From Sphingomonas natans (lineage in GTDB: Bacteria > Pseudomonadota > Alphaproteobacteria > Sphingomonadales > Sphingomonadaceae): a stretch of 64,000 nucleotides of DNA. Under the pieces are notes generated by a model, which was not told the origin of the DNA, ran no database searches, and saw only the letters and a program-made list of their open reading frames with translations. Location: NCBI RefSeq assembly GCF_030546695.1, contig NZ_JAUOTP010000011.1, positions 124,001 through 188,000 on the forward strand, given 5' to 3'. This document shows positions 19,554 to 29,955 of the stretch, in pieces. A program made the position numbers and the translations under genes. The number at the start of each line of letters is the position of its first letter. Within the stretch, counting starts at the first letter, position 1.

Positions 19554-20172
19554 TGAAGCGCGCCTCCAGCTTCTCGACAGCGGCGCGGGTGAGCACCAGC
19601 GTGTCATGCTTCAGGATATCGTAGACGTTGGCGCCGATCGCGGGCAGCAGATTGATGCCCTTGATGTTGGCCGAGGCCCGCGCGAACGAGACGTTCAGCG
19701 CCTCACCGTCGATCACCAGGGTCTTCGTGCCGAAGCCGAGATTGGCGAGCTGACCGATCAGCGCCTTGGTCTTGCCGTCGGCGACGTCGAGGCCGTCCAG
19801 CACGATCAGGCTGCCGTCCTTGGCTTTCGCCGAGAGCGCCATCCGCAGACCGAGCGCACGGACCTTCTTGTTGAGGCCCGGATTGAAATCGCGGACGCGG
19901 GCGCCGTGCGCCTTGCCGCCGCCGATGAACACCGGAGCGCGACGATCGCCGTGACGGGCGGTACCGCCGCCCTTCTGATTGCCGAGCTTCTTGCCCGAGC
20001 GTGCGACATCGGCGCGCTCGCGCGTGCCGCGGGCGGTGCCGCGACGCTTCTCGAGCTGCCAGGTGACGACCCGGTGAAGGATGTCGGCGCGCGGCTCGAG
20101 GCCGAACACGTCGTCGTTAAGCTCGATGTCGCCGGCTGCCGCCGCGTCGAGGTTCTTGACCTGAATCTTCAT
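19546..20172 (-). CDS. rplD: 50S ribosomal protein L4
   Basis: L4 (208 residues) reaches into the exit tunnel with its long loop [27 protein letters not shown]. In E. coli it also represses the S10 operon by acting on the leader upstream of rpsJ. Here the most structured untranslated stretch is the rpsJ-rplC gap instead, so any L4 control might act there; that is speculation. It begins two bases after rplC. Confidence 0.97.
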   Translation of the reverse strand: MKIQVKNLDAAAAGDIELNDDVFGLEPRADILHRVVTWQLEKRRGTARGTRERADVARSGKKLGNQKGGGTARHGDRRAPVFIGGGKAHGARVRDFNPGLNKKVRALGLRMALSAKAKDGSLIVLDGLDVADGKTKALIGQLANLGFGTKTLVIDGEALNVSFARASANIKGINLLPAIGANVYDILKHDTLVLTRAAVEKLEARFNG

Positions 20173-20174
20173 GA

Positions 20175-21035
20175 TCAGCCCTCCTTGCCGTCGGTGTCGG
20201 GAGCCTGCTGCTCCACGGCAGCGACTTCGGCGTCATGCGCGATCGCGACATCCGCCGCGGCCACGCCGGCTGCGACTTCGTCGGCACCCGGCAAAGGCGG
20301 AAGCTCGTGCACGGCGCCCGGCTCGACCATGCCGGCCGGCGCTGCTTCGTGAACGGCCTTGCCGGTCCACAGGCCTGCGGGCAGCGGCGCGTCGGCGTGC
20401 GCCGGCTCCTTGACCGCGTCCTTTACGAGCAGCCAGCCACCCTTCGAGCCCGGAACCGAACCCTTGATGAAGAGCAGGCCGCGCTCGGCGTCCGTGCGGA
20501 CGACTTCCAGATTCTGCTGGGTGCGCTGCTTGTCACCCATGTGACCGGCCATCTTCTTGTTCTTGAAGACCTTGCCCGGATCCTGGCGCTGACCGGTCGA
20601 ACCGAGCGAACGGTGCGAGACGGAGACGCCGTGGGTGGCGCGCAGACCGCCGAAGCCCCAGCGCTTCATGCCGCCCTGGAAGCCCTTGCCCTGCGTCTTG
20701 CCGGAAATGTCGACATACTGGCCGGCGACGAAATGCTCGGCCGAGAGCGTCGCGCCGACATCGAGGAGATTGTCCTCGGTCACGCGGAACTCGGCGACAT
20801 ACGCCTTGGGCTCGACCTCGGCCTTGCCGAAGTGGCCGCGCTGCGGCTTGGAAACATTCTTGGCCTTCGCGGTGCCGGCACCGAGCTGGACGGCGACATA
20901 GCCATCGGACTCGACATCCTTGCGCGCGATAACCTGGACGCTCTCCAGCTGCAGGACCGTGACGGGCACGTGGCGCCCATCGTCCTGGAACAACCGGGTC
21001 ATCCCCATCTTCTTAGCGATCACGCCTGTGCGCAT
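20175..21035 (-). CDS. rplC: 50S ribosomal protein L3 with a long Ala/Pro/Glu C-terminal extension
   Basis: L3 initiates large-subunit assembly. Residues 1-209 are a normal L3, with [16 protein letters not shown] at the start and [47 protein letters not shown] around the modified Gln region. Residues 210-286 are an acidic, Ala/Pro-rich tail (ending [11 protein letters not shown]) that looks unstructured. The start at 21035 fits the family; the open frame reaching 21125 has no better site. A 299-base gap separates it from rpsJ. Confidence 0.96.
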   Translation of the reverse strand: MRTGVIAKKMGMTRLFQDDGRHVPVTVLQLESVQVIARKDVESDGYVAVQLGAGTAKAKNVSKPQRGHFGKAEVEPKAYVAEFRVTEDNLLDVGATLSAEHFVAGQYVDISGKTQGKGFQGGMKRWGFGGLRATHGVSVSHRSLGSTGQRQDPGKVFKNKKMAGHMGDKQRTQQNLEVVRTDAERGLLFIKGSVPGSKGGWLLVKDAVKEPAHADAPLPAGLWTGKAVHEAAPAGMVEPGAVHELPPLPGADEVAAGVAAADVAIAHDAEVAAVEQQAPDTDGKEG

Positions 21036-21334
21036 GATCCATCCCTTCCACAACAGAGGCTCCAGACCGAAGCCGGGAGCTTGCCAACGAAAAGGGCCCC
21101 ACGTCGCCGCGAAGCCCCTGCCCAAATGAAACTGCGCGCCCCGCCAGGGCCATGTTCAACAAAGCGGCGACGGATCACCGAAATGTCGAAAGCGGGGACG
21201 CAGGCAACGGTCATCCCCTTGCGGGTCAGTCCGTTCGGTATCCTTGCTTTCTGCTTCGACCGCGGTGCGAGCACCAGGCGGGAAACTAAAAGCGCTGGCC
21301 GGATGGAATCACCTGGCCAGCGAATGTCAGCGCC
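21036..21334 (-). other. long rpsJ-rplC untranslated region
   Basis: This 299-base gap breaks an otherwise tightly packed operon. It begins (minus strand) with the hairpin at 21281-21322. Further down, TTGAAC at complement 21154-21159 resembles a -35 element, but I see no convincing -10. A short open frame covering 21020-21274 has no recognisable protein character and overlaps the rplC start in another phase, so I treat it as noise. A leader or attenuator role is likely but unproven. Confidence 0.45.
21281..21322 (-). terminator. terminator or attenuator directly after rpsJ
   Basis: On the minus strand CGCTGGCC (21315-21322) pairs with GGCCAGCG (21293-21300) across a 14-base loop and is followed by CTTTTAGTTT. 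The stem starts 12 bases after the rpsJ stop codon, where an intrinsic terminator would be. Since the S10 genes lie downstream without a clear promoter, partial read-through or regulated attenuation is plausible. Confidence 0.55.
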
Positions 21335-21643
21335 TTACGCCAACTTGATCTCGACATCAACACCCGCGGCGAGATCGAGCTTCATCAAAGCGTCGACCGT
21401 CTGCGGCGTCGGCTGCACGATATCGAGCAGGCGCTTGTAAGTGCGGACCTCGAACTGCTCGCGGCTCTTCTTGTCGATGTGCGGGCCACGGTTGACGGTG
21501 AACTTCTCGATCCGCGTCGGCAGGGGGATAGGGCCACGGGTCAGCGCGCCGGTGCGGCGGGCGGTGTCGGCGATCTCGCCGGTCGCCTGATCGAGAATAC
21601 GATGATCGAACGCCTTCAGGCGAATGCGGATATTGCTGTCCAT
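21335..21643 (-). CDS. rpsJ: 30S ribosomal protein S10 (NusE)
   Basis: S10 (102 residues) is a head protein that also links transcription to translation through NusB and Nus[34 protein letters not shown] and [32 protein letters not shown] are conserved. The start at 21643 is preceded by a GGTAGGT-like site; the upstream open frame has no family sequence. It stands alone between the tuf terminator and its own downstream hairpin. Confidence 0.97.
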   Translation of the reverse strand: MDSNIRIRLKAFDHRILDQATGEIADTARRTGALTRGPIPLPTRIEKFTVNRGPHIDKKSREQFEVRTYKRLLDIVQPTPQTVDALMKLDLAAGVDVEIKLA

Positions 21644-21707
21644 GATACCTACCGATGCGAAAGAGCCTGGGCCGGCCACCACACCCGCTCGGGGGTAGCG
21701 TCGCGAC

Positions 21708-21754
21708 CTCTCATAAAATGCAAACCGCCCGACTCTCTTGCGAGAGCCGGGCGG
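21708..21754 (-). terminator. intrinsic terminator of tuf
   Basis: The minus strand reads CCGCCCGGCTCTC-4-GAGAGTCGGGCGG (one mismatch; 21725-21754) followed by TTTGCATTTTATG. It lies 20 bases past the tuf stop codon. This is a convincing intrinsic terminator and separates tuf from rpsJ. Confidence 0.8.
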
Positions 21755-21774
21755 CTTCAAGGCTGGCGCCTATA

Positions 21775-22965
21775 TTATGCGGTGATCGAGCTGACAACCC
21801 CGGCGCCGACGGTGCGGCCGCCTTCGCGGATCGAGAAGCGCAGACCCTGCTCCATCGCGATCGGCGCGATGAGCTTGATGCCGAGCTTCACGTTGTCGCC
21901 GGGCATCACCATTTCGGTGCCCTCCGGCAGCTTCACTTCGCCCGTCACGTCGGTCGTGCGGAAGTAGAACTGCGGACGATAGTTGGCGAAGAACGGCGTG
22001 TGACGGCCACCCTCTTCCTTCGAGAGCACATACACTTCCGATTCGAACTCGGTGTGCGGCTTGATCGAGCCGGGCTTGCAGAGAACCTGGCCACGCTCGA
22101 CCTCTTCACGGCCGACGCCGCGAACCAGCGCGCCGATGTTATCGCCGGCCTGGCCCGAATCGAGCAGCTTGCGGAACATCTCGACGCCGGTGACGACGGT
22201 CTTGCGCGTGTCCTTGAGGCCGACGATCTCGACTTCCTCGCCGACCTTGACGATGCCGGCCTCGACGCGGCCGGTGACGACCGTACCGCGACCCGAGATC
22301 GAGAACACGTCCTCGATCGGCATCAGGAAGGGCTTGTCCAGCGGACGCTCCGGCTGCGGGATGAACTCGTCAACCGCCTGCATGAGCTTCAGGATGGCGC
22401 CACGGCCGAGTTCCTCGTTCACGCCGTCGAGCGCGGCCTTGGCCGAACCCGGGATGACGGGGATGTTGTCGCCGTCGAAATCATACGACGAGAGCAGCTC
22501 GCGGATCTCGAGCTCGACGAGCTCGAGGATCTCGGCGTCGTCGACCAGATCGACCTTGTTCATGAACACGACGAGCTGCGGCACGCCGACCTGACGTGCG
22601 AGCAGGATGTGCTCGCGGGTCTGCGGCATCGGGCCGTCGGTCGCCGAGACGACGAGGATGCCGCCGTCCATCTGCGCCGCACCCGTGATCATGTTCTTCA
22701 CATAATCGGCGTGGCCCGGGCAATCGACGTGCGCATAGTGGCGCGCCAGCGTCTCATACTCGACGTGGGCGGTCGAGATCGTGATGCCGCGCTCACGCTC
22801 CTCGGGAGCCTTGTCGATGTTGTCGTAGCTCGTGAAGGTCGCGCCGCCGGTTTCGGCCAGGATCTTGGTGATGGCGGCGGTCAGCGACGTCTTGCCGTGA
22901 TCGACGTGCCCGATGGTGCCGATGTTGCAGTGCGGCTTCGTCCGCTCAAATTTCGCCTTCGCCAT
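21775..22965 (-). CDS. tuf: elongation factor Tu
   Basis: EF-Tu (396 residues) delivers aminoacyl-tRNA to the ribosome. G-domain motifs are [24 protein letters not shown] (switch I), DCPGHADY and NKVDLVDD; domains 2 and 3 follow with [13 protein letters not shown] and [36 protein letters not shown]. In most proteobacteria it directly follows fusA; here an Uma2 gene and 227 bases of leader intervene, and a terminator follows, so it looks monocistronic. Only this copy is in the window. Confidence 0.98.
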   Translation of the reverse strand: MAKAKFERTKPHCNIGTIGHVDHGKTSLTAAITKILAETGGATFTSYDNIDKAPEERERGITISTAHVEYETLARHYAHVDCPGHADYVKNMITGAAQMDGGILVVSATDGPMPQTREHILLARQVGVPQLVVFMNKVDLVDDAEILELVELEIRELLSSYDFDGDNIPVIPGSAKAALDGVNEELGRGAILKLMQAVDEFIPQPERPLDKPFLMPIEDVFSISGRGTVVTGRVEAGIVKVGEEVEIVGLKDTRKTVVTGVEMFRKLLDSGQAGDNIGALVRGVGREEVERGQVLCKPGSIKPHTEFESEVYVLSKEEGGRHTPFFANYRPQFYFRTTDVTGEVKLPEGTEMVMPGDNVKLGIKLIAPIAMEQGLRFSIREGGRTVGAGVVSSITA

Positions 22966-23131
22966 GTTCTTCCCTCTACAGCGCGCCGCCCAATATGCCG
23001 GCGGGCCGCGTGAACGTGATGTGATCTGGAACGGGGATAAGGAATCCCCTGAAACACAAGAAGCCGGACGTTACCGCCCAGCCCCCTGCGAAGGCGCGCC
23101 TTTAGCGGGTGTGGCCAAGGCGCGCTAGCCT

Positions 23132-23160
23132 TTATTTGGGTTTGTGACAGCGGGAGGCAA
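23132..23160 (-). promoter_or_regulatory. candidate tuf promoter
   Basis: On the minus strand TTGCCT and AAATAA are 17 bases apart in the 227-base gap between the Uma2 gene and tuf, leaving a leader of roughly 160 bases. The leader contains palindromic AAGGCGCGCCTT. tuf needs a promoter here because the gene upstream is isolated by a terminator, but the -10 is poor. Confidence 0.35.
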
Positions 23161-23192
23161 GGGGGCGGACCGCTTTCGGCACAGAGTTAAGG

Positions 23193-23768
23193 TCACTCGA
23201 CGAGTCCGGCGCTGTCGATCTCCAAGCCCTCGATGGTAGCAGAGAATAGGGTCTCGCCGAGCAGCACATCCAATTGCCCGTGATAGCCGTCGGCATCCGG
23301 ATGCTCGTGCATCAGCATGCGCCGCTCTTTCAGGTCCAGAACCCAATATTCGGGGATGCCGGCGGCGGCATAGAGATCGGACTTGCGGCCGAGATCCCTG
23401 TCCAGCGTAGTGTCCGAGACCTCCACCACGAGCGCGACCGACTCGACGGGAACCGCGCCGTCACCACGGTAACGGGTCAGCACGATGTCGGGCGCCGGCA
23501 TGCTGTCATCGTTCACGCGAACCGAAACCGAGCTGAGCACATCGAGGTCGCTGCCCATCTGCTCAAGCCGAGTGACCAGCGCGACGATCAGGCGGCTCTT
23601 GGGGCGTGCATGCTCGCTATAATGCGCGTTCACGCCCGTAACCTCACCGTCGATCAGCTCGGTCTTCGTATAGGCGGCGAACGCACCATTGTCGTTGAGC
23701 AGCAGGAAGTTCTCAACGCTCAGCCAAACGCGCTCGGGCGACGTGACGACACGGAGAGAGCTGGTCAT
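23193..23768 (-). CDS. Uma2-family (DUF820) predicted PD-(D/E)XK nuclease
   Basis: The 191 residues match the Uma2 family, named for restriction endonuclease-like folds abundant in cyanobacteria and scattered elsewhere. Visible family marks are APDIVLTR (PD at 93-94), VVEVSDTTLDRDLGRKSDLYAAAGIPEYWVLDL (Glu116, Lys129, Tyr133, EYW 140-142). No biological role is established for the family. It sits between fusA and tuf, a place where these two are normally adjacent, and is cut off from fusA by a terminator at 23808-23843. Insertion by transfer is inferred; base composition is only slightly less GC-rich by eye. Confidence 0.85.
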   Translation of the reverse strand: MTSSLRVVTSPERVWLSVENFLLLNDNGAFAAYTKTELIDGEVTGVNAHYSEHARPKSRLIVALVTRLEQMGSDLDVLSSVSVRVNDDSMPAPDIVLTRYRGDGAVPVESVALVVEVSDTTLDRDLGRKSDLYAAAGIPEYWVLDLKERRMLMHEHPDADGYHGQLDVLLGETLFSATIEGLEIDSAGLVE

Positions 23769-23807
23769 CAGATCAGCTTATGCCTGACCGAGTATCGTGC
23801 AAGCCGG

Positions 23808-23843
23808 CAAAAGAAAGGCCCGCCCCCGGACAGGGACGGGCCT
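23808..23843 (-). terminator. intrinsic terminator of rpsL-rpsG-fusA
   Basis: About 30 bases past the fusA stop the minus strand has AGGCCCGTCCC-5-GGGGGCGGGCCT followed by TTCTTTTG. The stem is GC-rich with a mismatch and the tail is T-rich, so termination before the Uma2 gene is likely. Confidence 0.78.
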
Positions 23844-23873
23844 CTCGACGTGTAGCAGCTAAGTAAGAAGCAA

Positions 23874-25949
<2,076 letters not shown>

Positions 25950-26031
25950 TTCGGAACTTCCTTAGCGATGTGGGGAGCAAGCGACGAGCCGGCTCCCCAC
26001 GATATAGGTCAGGGTGCGGAGAGTTCCAGCC

Positions 26032-26502
26032 TTACCAGCGGTAATGGCTGAACGCGCGATTCGCTTCCGCCATGCGGTGCGTGTCTTCGCGCTTCTTGAC
26101 CGCGTTGCCGCGGTTGTTCGCCGCATCCATGAGCTCGCCCGACAGGCGTGCCGACATGGTGTGCTCCGAACGGCCGCGCGCCGCGGTGATCAGCCAGCGG
26201 ATCGCCAGGGCCTGGCTGCGCTCGGGGCGAACCTCGACCGGAACCTGGTAGGTCGCGCCGCCGACGCGGCGGCTGCGGACCTCGATGCCCGGGCGGATGT
26301 TGTTGAGCGCGTCATGGAACACGCCGATCGGCTCGCGCTTGGCGCGGGTCTCGACGGTCTCGAGCGCCGTATAGACGATGCCCTCGGCGACGGACTTCTT
26401 GCCGTCGAGCATGACGGAATTCATGAACTTCGAGAGGATCTCATCGCCGTATTTGGGATCCGGCAGGATGATGCGCTTCTCGGGACGACGACGACGTGCC
26501 AT
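26032..26502 (-). CDS. rpsG: 30S ribosomal protein S7
   Basis: S7 (156 residues) nucleates assembly of the small-subunit head and in E. coli represses the str operon. [28 protein letters not shown] starts it and [37 protein letters not shown] is the conserved core. Position between rpsL and fusA is standard. Confidence 0.98.
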   Translation of the reverse strand: MARRRRPEKRIILPDPKYGDEILSKFMNSVMLDGKKSVAEGIVYTALETVETRAKREPIGVFHDALNNIRPGIEVRSRRVGGATYQVPVEVRPERSQALAIRWLITAARGRSEHTMSARLSGELMDAANNRGNAVKKREDTHRMAEANRAFSHYRW

Positions 26503-26573
26503 CTGATCTTCCTTTTCAATTCTTCAGCCTGAATGGTCGAACTGGCCGGCGCCTGCGCGCCGGGCCGACCGGC

Positions 26574-26945
26574 TTACTTCGGACGCTTGGCGCCGTACTT
26601 GGAGCGGGACTGCTTGCGGTTCTTGACGCCCTGGGTGTCGAGCACGCCGCGCAGCACATGATAGCGGACGCCGGGAAGATCGCGAACGCGACCGCCACGG
26701 ATCAGCACCACCGAGTGCTCCTGCAGATTGTGGCCCTCGCCCGGGATGTAGCTGATGACTTCGCGCTGGTTGGTCAGGCGGACCTTGGCCACCTTGCGCA
26801 GAGCCGAGTTCGGCTTCTTCGGGGTCGTCGTGTACACGCGGGTGCAGACGCCGCGCTTCTGCGGGTTCTGCTCCATCGCAGGGACCTTGGACTTGGCCTT
26901 CTGCGGTTCGCGACCCTTGCGGATCAGCTGGTTAATCGTCGGCAT
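26574..26945 (-). CDS. rpsL: 30S ribosomal protein S12 (Arg at position 88)
   Basis: S12 (123 residues) guards decoding accuracy at the A site. [36 protein letters not shown] and [10 protein letters not shown] are conserved. Lys43 is retained, but the loop reads [13 protein letters not shown], giving Arg88 (codon CGC) where most bacteria have Lys. Lys-to-Arg at this residue is a known streptomycin-resistance change in other bacteria. Asp89, target of methylthiolation by RimO, is kept. The start at 26945 fits the family; an ATG 12 bases upstream does not. Confidence 0.98.
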   Translation of the reverse strand: MPTINQLIRKGREPQKAKSKVPAMEQNPQKRGVCTRVYTTTPKKPNSALRKVAKVRLTNQREVISYIPGEGHNLQEHSVVLIRGGRVRDLPGVRYHVLRGVLDTQGVKNRKQSRSKYGAKRPK

Positions 26946-27129
26946 TGAAGCCTTCACCTTTCATAGGGTTACTTTGCCGTTCGCCCGCCCGCTTCGCGCT
27001 GGATGGCGCCGCAGATCGACGAAATGCACGGAAGGCCCCAGCCGATCGGTTCCGATCGTCTTGGTGCCTGCGCAAGCAACGGCAATGTTCATGCACCCGA
27101 GGCCGGAAACCGGCTTCGGACGGTGGCGG

Positions 27130-27158
27130 CCTATAGTCACGGGGGTGCGAACGGTCAA
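27130..27158 (-). promoter_or_regulatory. promoter of the str operon (rpsL-rpsG-fusA)
   Basis: On the minus strand TTGACC and TATAGG (within CTATAG) are separated by exactly 17 bases, the best promoter in the window and close to the alphaproteobacterial consensus. It leaves a leader of about 175 bases before rpsL. The rest of the 257-base gap (26946-27202) shows no gene. Confidence 0.75.
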
Positions 27159-27202
27159 CCGGAGTCACGCGGCGCCGGCCCCGCCGCCCCGCGCGGCGCG
27201 AA

Positions 27203-28459
27203 TCAGAACGGGCTGACCGCGCCCTTCAGCGTATCGAACAGGCCGCCCTTCTTTTTCTTCGGCGGCTGTTCCTGCTGTTGCGGCCGCGCCTCATCGGCCT
27301 CCGCGCTTATTGCGCCGCCCGGCATCCCGAGGATCAGGCCCGTCGTCGATTTGAAGCGGACCTTGGTGGTCCAGCTGATGTTCCACGGCATCTTCGGATC
27401 GGCCGGGCGCGGCGGATCGGCGAAATTGGCCTCGTCGCCATATGCGATCATCGAGACGATCCCCGATTTCGCCGCGGTCGCCACCTCGACCGGCACGGTG
27501 CACTGGGTGGTGCTCGGCGGGATGATCAATTTCTGGCCGATCAGGCGCCTGACCTCGCCGGGCGCTAGATAATCGAGCAGCCCGCCGCCGGCGAAGGTCT
27601 CGACCGCGCTGGAGCTCCACATCACGATCGTGGTTGTGCCATCGCCCCCGCTTTCGCCGGACGCGCCGAACAAGGTCGCGAAATAGCCCGTCGCGCTCGG
27701 GATCGCCTGCCACTTCAGGATCGTGCCGCCGGCCGGGCTCTTGCCCGCCGCATCGAGCAGCAGCGGCGGCATATAATCCTGCCCCGGCGGCAGCGTGAAC
27801 TTGATGTCGGGCGAATAATTGCCCTTCACCTGGTGATCGCCGAGCAGGCTGGCGGGCATCTGCCTGTCGCGCGACTTGCTGTTCGGCCATTCGCCATAGG
27901 TGGCGTAGCGGCCCGGCGACGGCGGATTCTGGTGGCGGATCGCGACATAGGGGATCCTGGGCAGGGCCTGGCCGGCCATGATCTTCGAGAAATCGAGCAC
28001 ATAAGGCTGCCCCGGCCCGGCATGTTCGCCACAGCCCCAATAGATCAGGATCCGCGCCTTGGGCGGATCCTTGATCTCGGGCTGGGTCTCGGTCGATTCC
28101 TCCGGGGTCGAGGCCGGCGCCTGGACGGGGGTCAGCAGCGGGAGCGGCGTGCCGACGCCGGGCAGGTGATTCGCCTCGGGCGCTGTCGCCTTGAGGCTGG
28201 AGCCCAGCTGCAATTCCAGCTGGTGGATCGCGCGGCCGCTGCCGCCGCGCATCATCGACATGATGTCCCCCATCGACGGCTTCTTGCCGCCGTTCGCGTT
28301 CATTCCGCCGAAGCCGAAGCCGCTCGAGGTCGCCGCGCTCATCCAATAGACGGCGACGGGGCCGGTGACCTTTTGCGGGGTGGCGGGTGGTGCTGCTGCC
28401 GCCGCGAATGCGATCGCGGATCCGAAGCCGATGGTTTTCCCGCCGATTTTCACAAGCAT
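27203..28459 (-). CDS. exported protein of unknown function
   Basis: I do not recognise this 418-residue protein. It has an Ala-rich signal-like start (IGFGSAIAFAAAAAPPATP), Met/Gly-rich residues around SGFGFGGMNANGG and GDIMSMMRGGSG, a Pro/Thr/Glu linker near 115-130, then a compact part with ARILIYWGCGEHAGPGQP and ILKWQAIPSATGYFATLFGA, the latter like an Ig/Fn3-type beta strand pair. It ends in a basic Lys/Gly-rich tail PPKKKKGGLFDTLKGAV. It is divergent from the surface-antigen-like gene, with no functional partner recognised. Confidence 0.75.
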   Translation of the reverse strand: MLVKIGGKTIGFGSAIAFAAAAAPPATPQKVTGPVAVYWMSAATSSGFGFGGMNANGGKKPSMGDIMSMMRGGSGRAIHQLELQLGSSLKATAPEANHLPGVGTPLPLLTPVQAPASTPEESTETQPEIKDPPKARILIYWGCGEHAGPGQPYVLDFSKIMAGQALPRIPYVAIRHQNPPSPGRYATYGEWPNSKSRDRQMPASLLGDHQVKGNYSPDIKFTLPPGQDYMPPLLLDAAGKSPAGGTILKWQAIPSATGYFATLFGASGESGGDGTTTIVMWSSSAVETFAGGGLLDYLAPGEVRRLIGQKLIIPPSTTQCTVPVEVATAAKSGIVSMIAYGDEANFADPPRPADPKMPWNISWTTKVRFKSTTGLILGMPGGAISAEADEARPQQQEQPPKKKKGGLFDTLKGAVSPF

Positions 28460-28593
28460 CGCCCCTCAAACGCCGTGAACTAAGCGGATTGATGCGCCGG
28501 ATGGCCCATTATCGTCAATCTCGGAACACGGATATTGCTTGCACGAACCGCGATGGGGCAGGAAGAACGGCTCGATATTGGGGGTGGGAACTC

Positions 28594-29148
28594 GTGAGAT
28601 CGCTTCGTTTCGCCTGCGCGTTCGCGGCCATTGCCGTAGCCGATCCGGGGTCGGCGCAGTTCGGCTCGTTTCTGCGATCGATCACGCCGCCCGCCTCGTC
28701 CTCGACCACGACGGCGGACAGCAGCGGGACCTGCAAGCAGGGCCAGCGCAGCAAGGGTGCCTCGATGGTCGGCAAGATGTTCGGCAACGCCACCAATCGC
28801 GCGCTGGGCGGCACGGGCCTCGCCCAATTCGTGCCGATCCCCGAAGTGGCGGGCGTGCTGAGCGACGCGGTCGCCTGCCGGCTCGACCAGAAGGAGCAGC
28901 GCCAGGCCGCCACCGCGACGCAGACCGTGGTGCGCGAGGGCGAGATCGGCACCTCGTCGGAATGGAAGAGCGACAGCCGCGCGGGCGTCTCGGGCAAATC
29001 GACGCTGACGGCGCGCAGCGAGCAAGCGGACGGCACGACCTGCGTGCAGGTCACCGACGTCGTCATCGTCGAGGGCGAGGAGACGACCGTGCCGAAGAAG
29101 ATGTGCCGCGCGCCGGGCGCATCGGGCTATACGATCGCGACGGCATGA
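28594..29148 (+). CDS. putative RT0821/Lpp0805-like surface or envelope protein
   Basis: From a GTG at 28594 the 184 residues start with a signal peptide (cleavage expected after GSAQ). A Gly-spaced middle ends in DAVACRLDQKEQRQAATAT, and the C-terminal part has the pattern W-x-SG-x-T..C-x-V..GEE..KKMCRAPG, similar to the tail domain of rickettsial 17-kDa/RT0821-type surface antigens. The similarity is from memory of the pattern and is weak. An upstream open frame lacks a signal peptide. Its stop overlaps the next start (ATGA), so the two genes are coupled. Confidence 0.6.
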   Translation: MRSLRFACAFAAIAVADPGSAQFGSFLRSITPPASSSTTTADSSGTCKQGQRSKGASMVGKMFGNATNRALGGTGLAQFVPIPEVAGVLSDAVACRLDQKEQRQAATATQTVVREGEIGTSSEWKSDSRAGVSGKSTLTARSEQADGTTCVQVTDVVIVEGEETTVPKKMCRAPGASGYTIATA

Positions 29149-29834
29149 TGCGCGCCGCCGCTTTGCTGATGCTGCTCGCCACGGCCGCGCACGGCCAGGC
29201 GCAGATCGACCCGCGCAACCCGACCTGCCCGCTCAATCCGGACTGGTCCTCCTATCCGGCGATGAAGTTCACGCCCGAGAAGAAGGACGGGCGGACGATC
29301 CTGTTCGCCGAAGGGCGGATCGATGCCGATGTCGCCACCCGGCTGCAGGCCGCGATCGAGAGATCCAAGCCGATCGACGAGATCGTCGTCCGCTCGCCGG
29401 GCGGCGATGCCGAGGCCGGCAACAGAGCGGGGCTGGTGGTCCGCAAGGCGGGGATTCCGACGCGGATCCCTGCGGGCTGGGCGTGCTTCTCGGCGTGCAA
29501 TTTCCTGTTCATGGGCGGGCCGATCCGCGCGGTGGAGCCGGGCGGGCTGTTCATCGTCCACATGTTCACCTTTACCGGCGACGGCGGCGTGATCGCGGCC
29601 GAGGCGCAGCGCGGCTATAAAGAGGCCGTCTCGGTCATCGGCGATGTCGAGCAGGGATCGGCGCTCCTCGCCAGCGAGGACAATGATTTTCTGATCCGCA
29701 TGGGCGTTTCGCGAAAATTGCTGACCGAGATCATGTACCGCCAGAAGGCGGTGTCCGGCGGGGGCGACGGTTCGACTCGCCGCTGTCTCACGCAGGACGA
29801 GCTGTTCCGCTACAACGTCGCCAACGTTCGCTGA
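29145..29834 (+). CDS. periplasmic ClpP/crotonase-fold protein (COG3904-like)
   Basis: The 229 residues begin with a signal peptide (MMRAAALLMLLATAAHGQA) and then a ClpP-like core: FAEGRIDADVATRLQAAIE, IVVRSPGGDAEAGNRAGLVVRK, then WACFSACNFLFMGGPIR with the nucleophile-position Ser, and FIVHMF with the His position. ATP-dependent Clp partners are not expected outside the cytoplasm, so an unassisted peptidase or a binding role is possible; neither is established. It is translated from an ATGATG overlapping the previous stop. Confidence 0.72.
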   Translation: MMRAAALLMLLATAAHGQAQIDPRNPTCPLNPDWSSYPAMKFTPEKKDGRTILFAEGRIDADVATRLQAAIERSKPIDEIVVRSPGGDAEAGNRAGLVVRKAGIPTRIPAGWACFSACNFLFMGGPIRAVEPGGLFIVHMFTFTGDGGVIAAEAQRGYKEAVSVIGDVEQGSALLASEDNDFLIRMGVSRKLLTEIMYRQKAVSGGGDGSTRRCLTQDELFRYNVANVR

Positions 29835-29955
29835 CGCGAACGGCCGCGCGCGCGGCTCCCTCCGTCGTACCACCCGGCCCGGTACTGCAACATCCGAGCT
29901 ACGTGGCGCCTCATTCGGCAATCGTTAAGCAAACCGGCTCATAGAGATTGCGGCC

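Noticed and set aside
21020-21274. Small minus-strand open frame in the rpsJ-rplC gap, considered as a leader peptide
   Set aside because: It overlaps the rplC start out of phase, lacks a good ribosome binding site and has no recognisable features.
22966-23192. Possible tRNA gene upstream of tuf, where some proteobacteria have one
   Set aside because: No cloverleaf, no GTTCGANTC T-loop with matching arms; only short palindromes such as AAGGCGCGCCTT.
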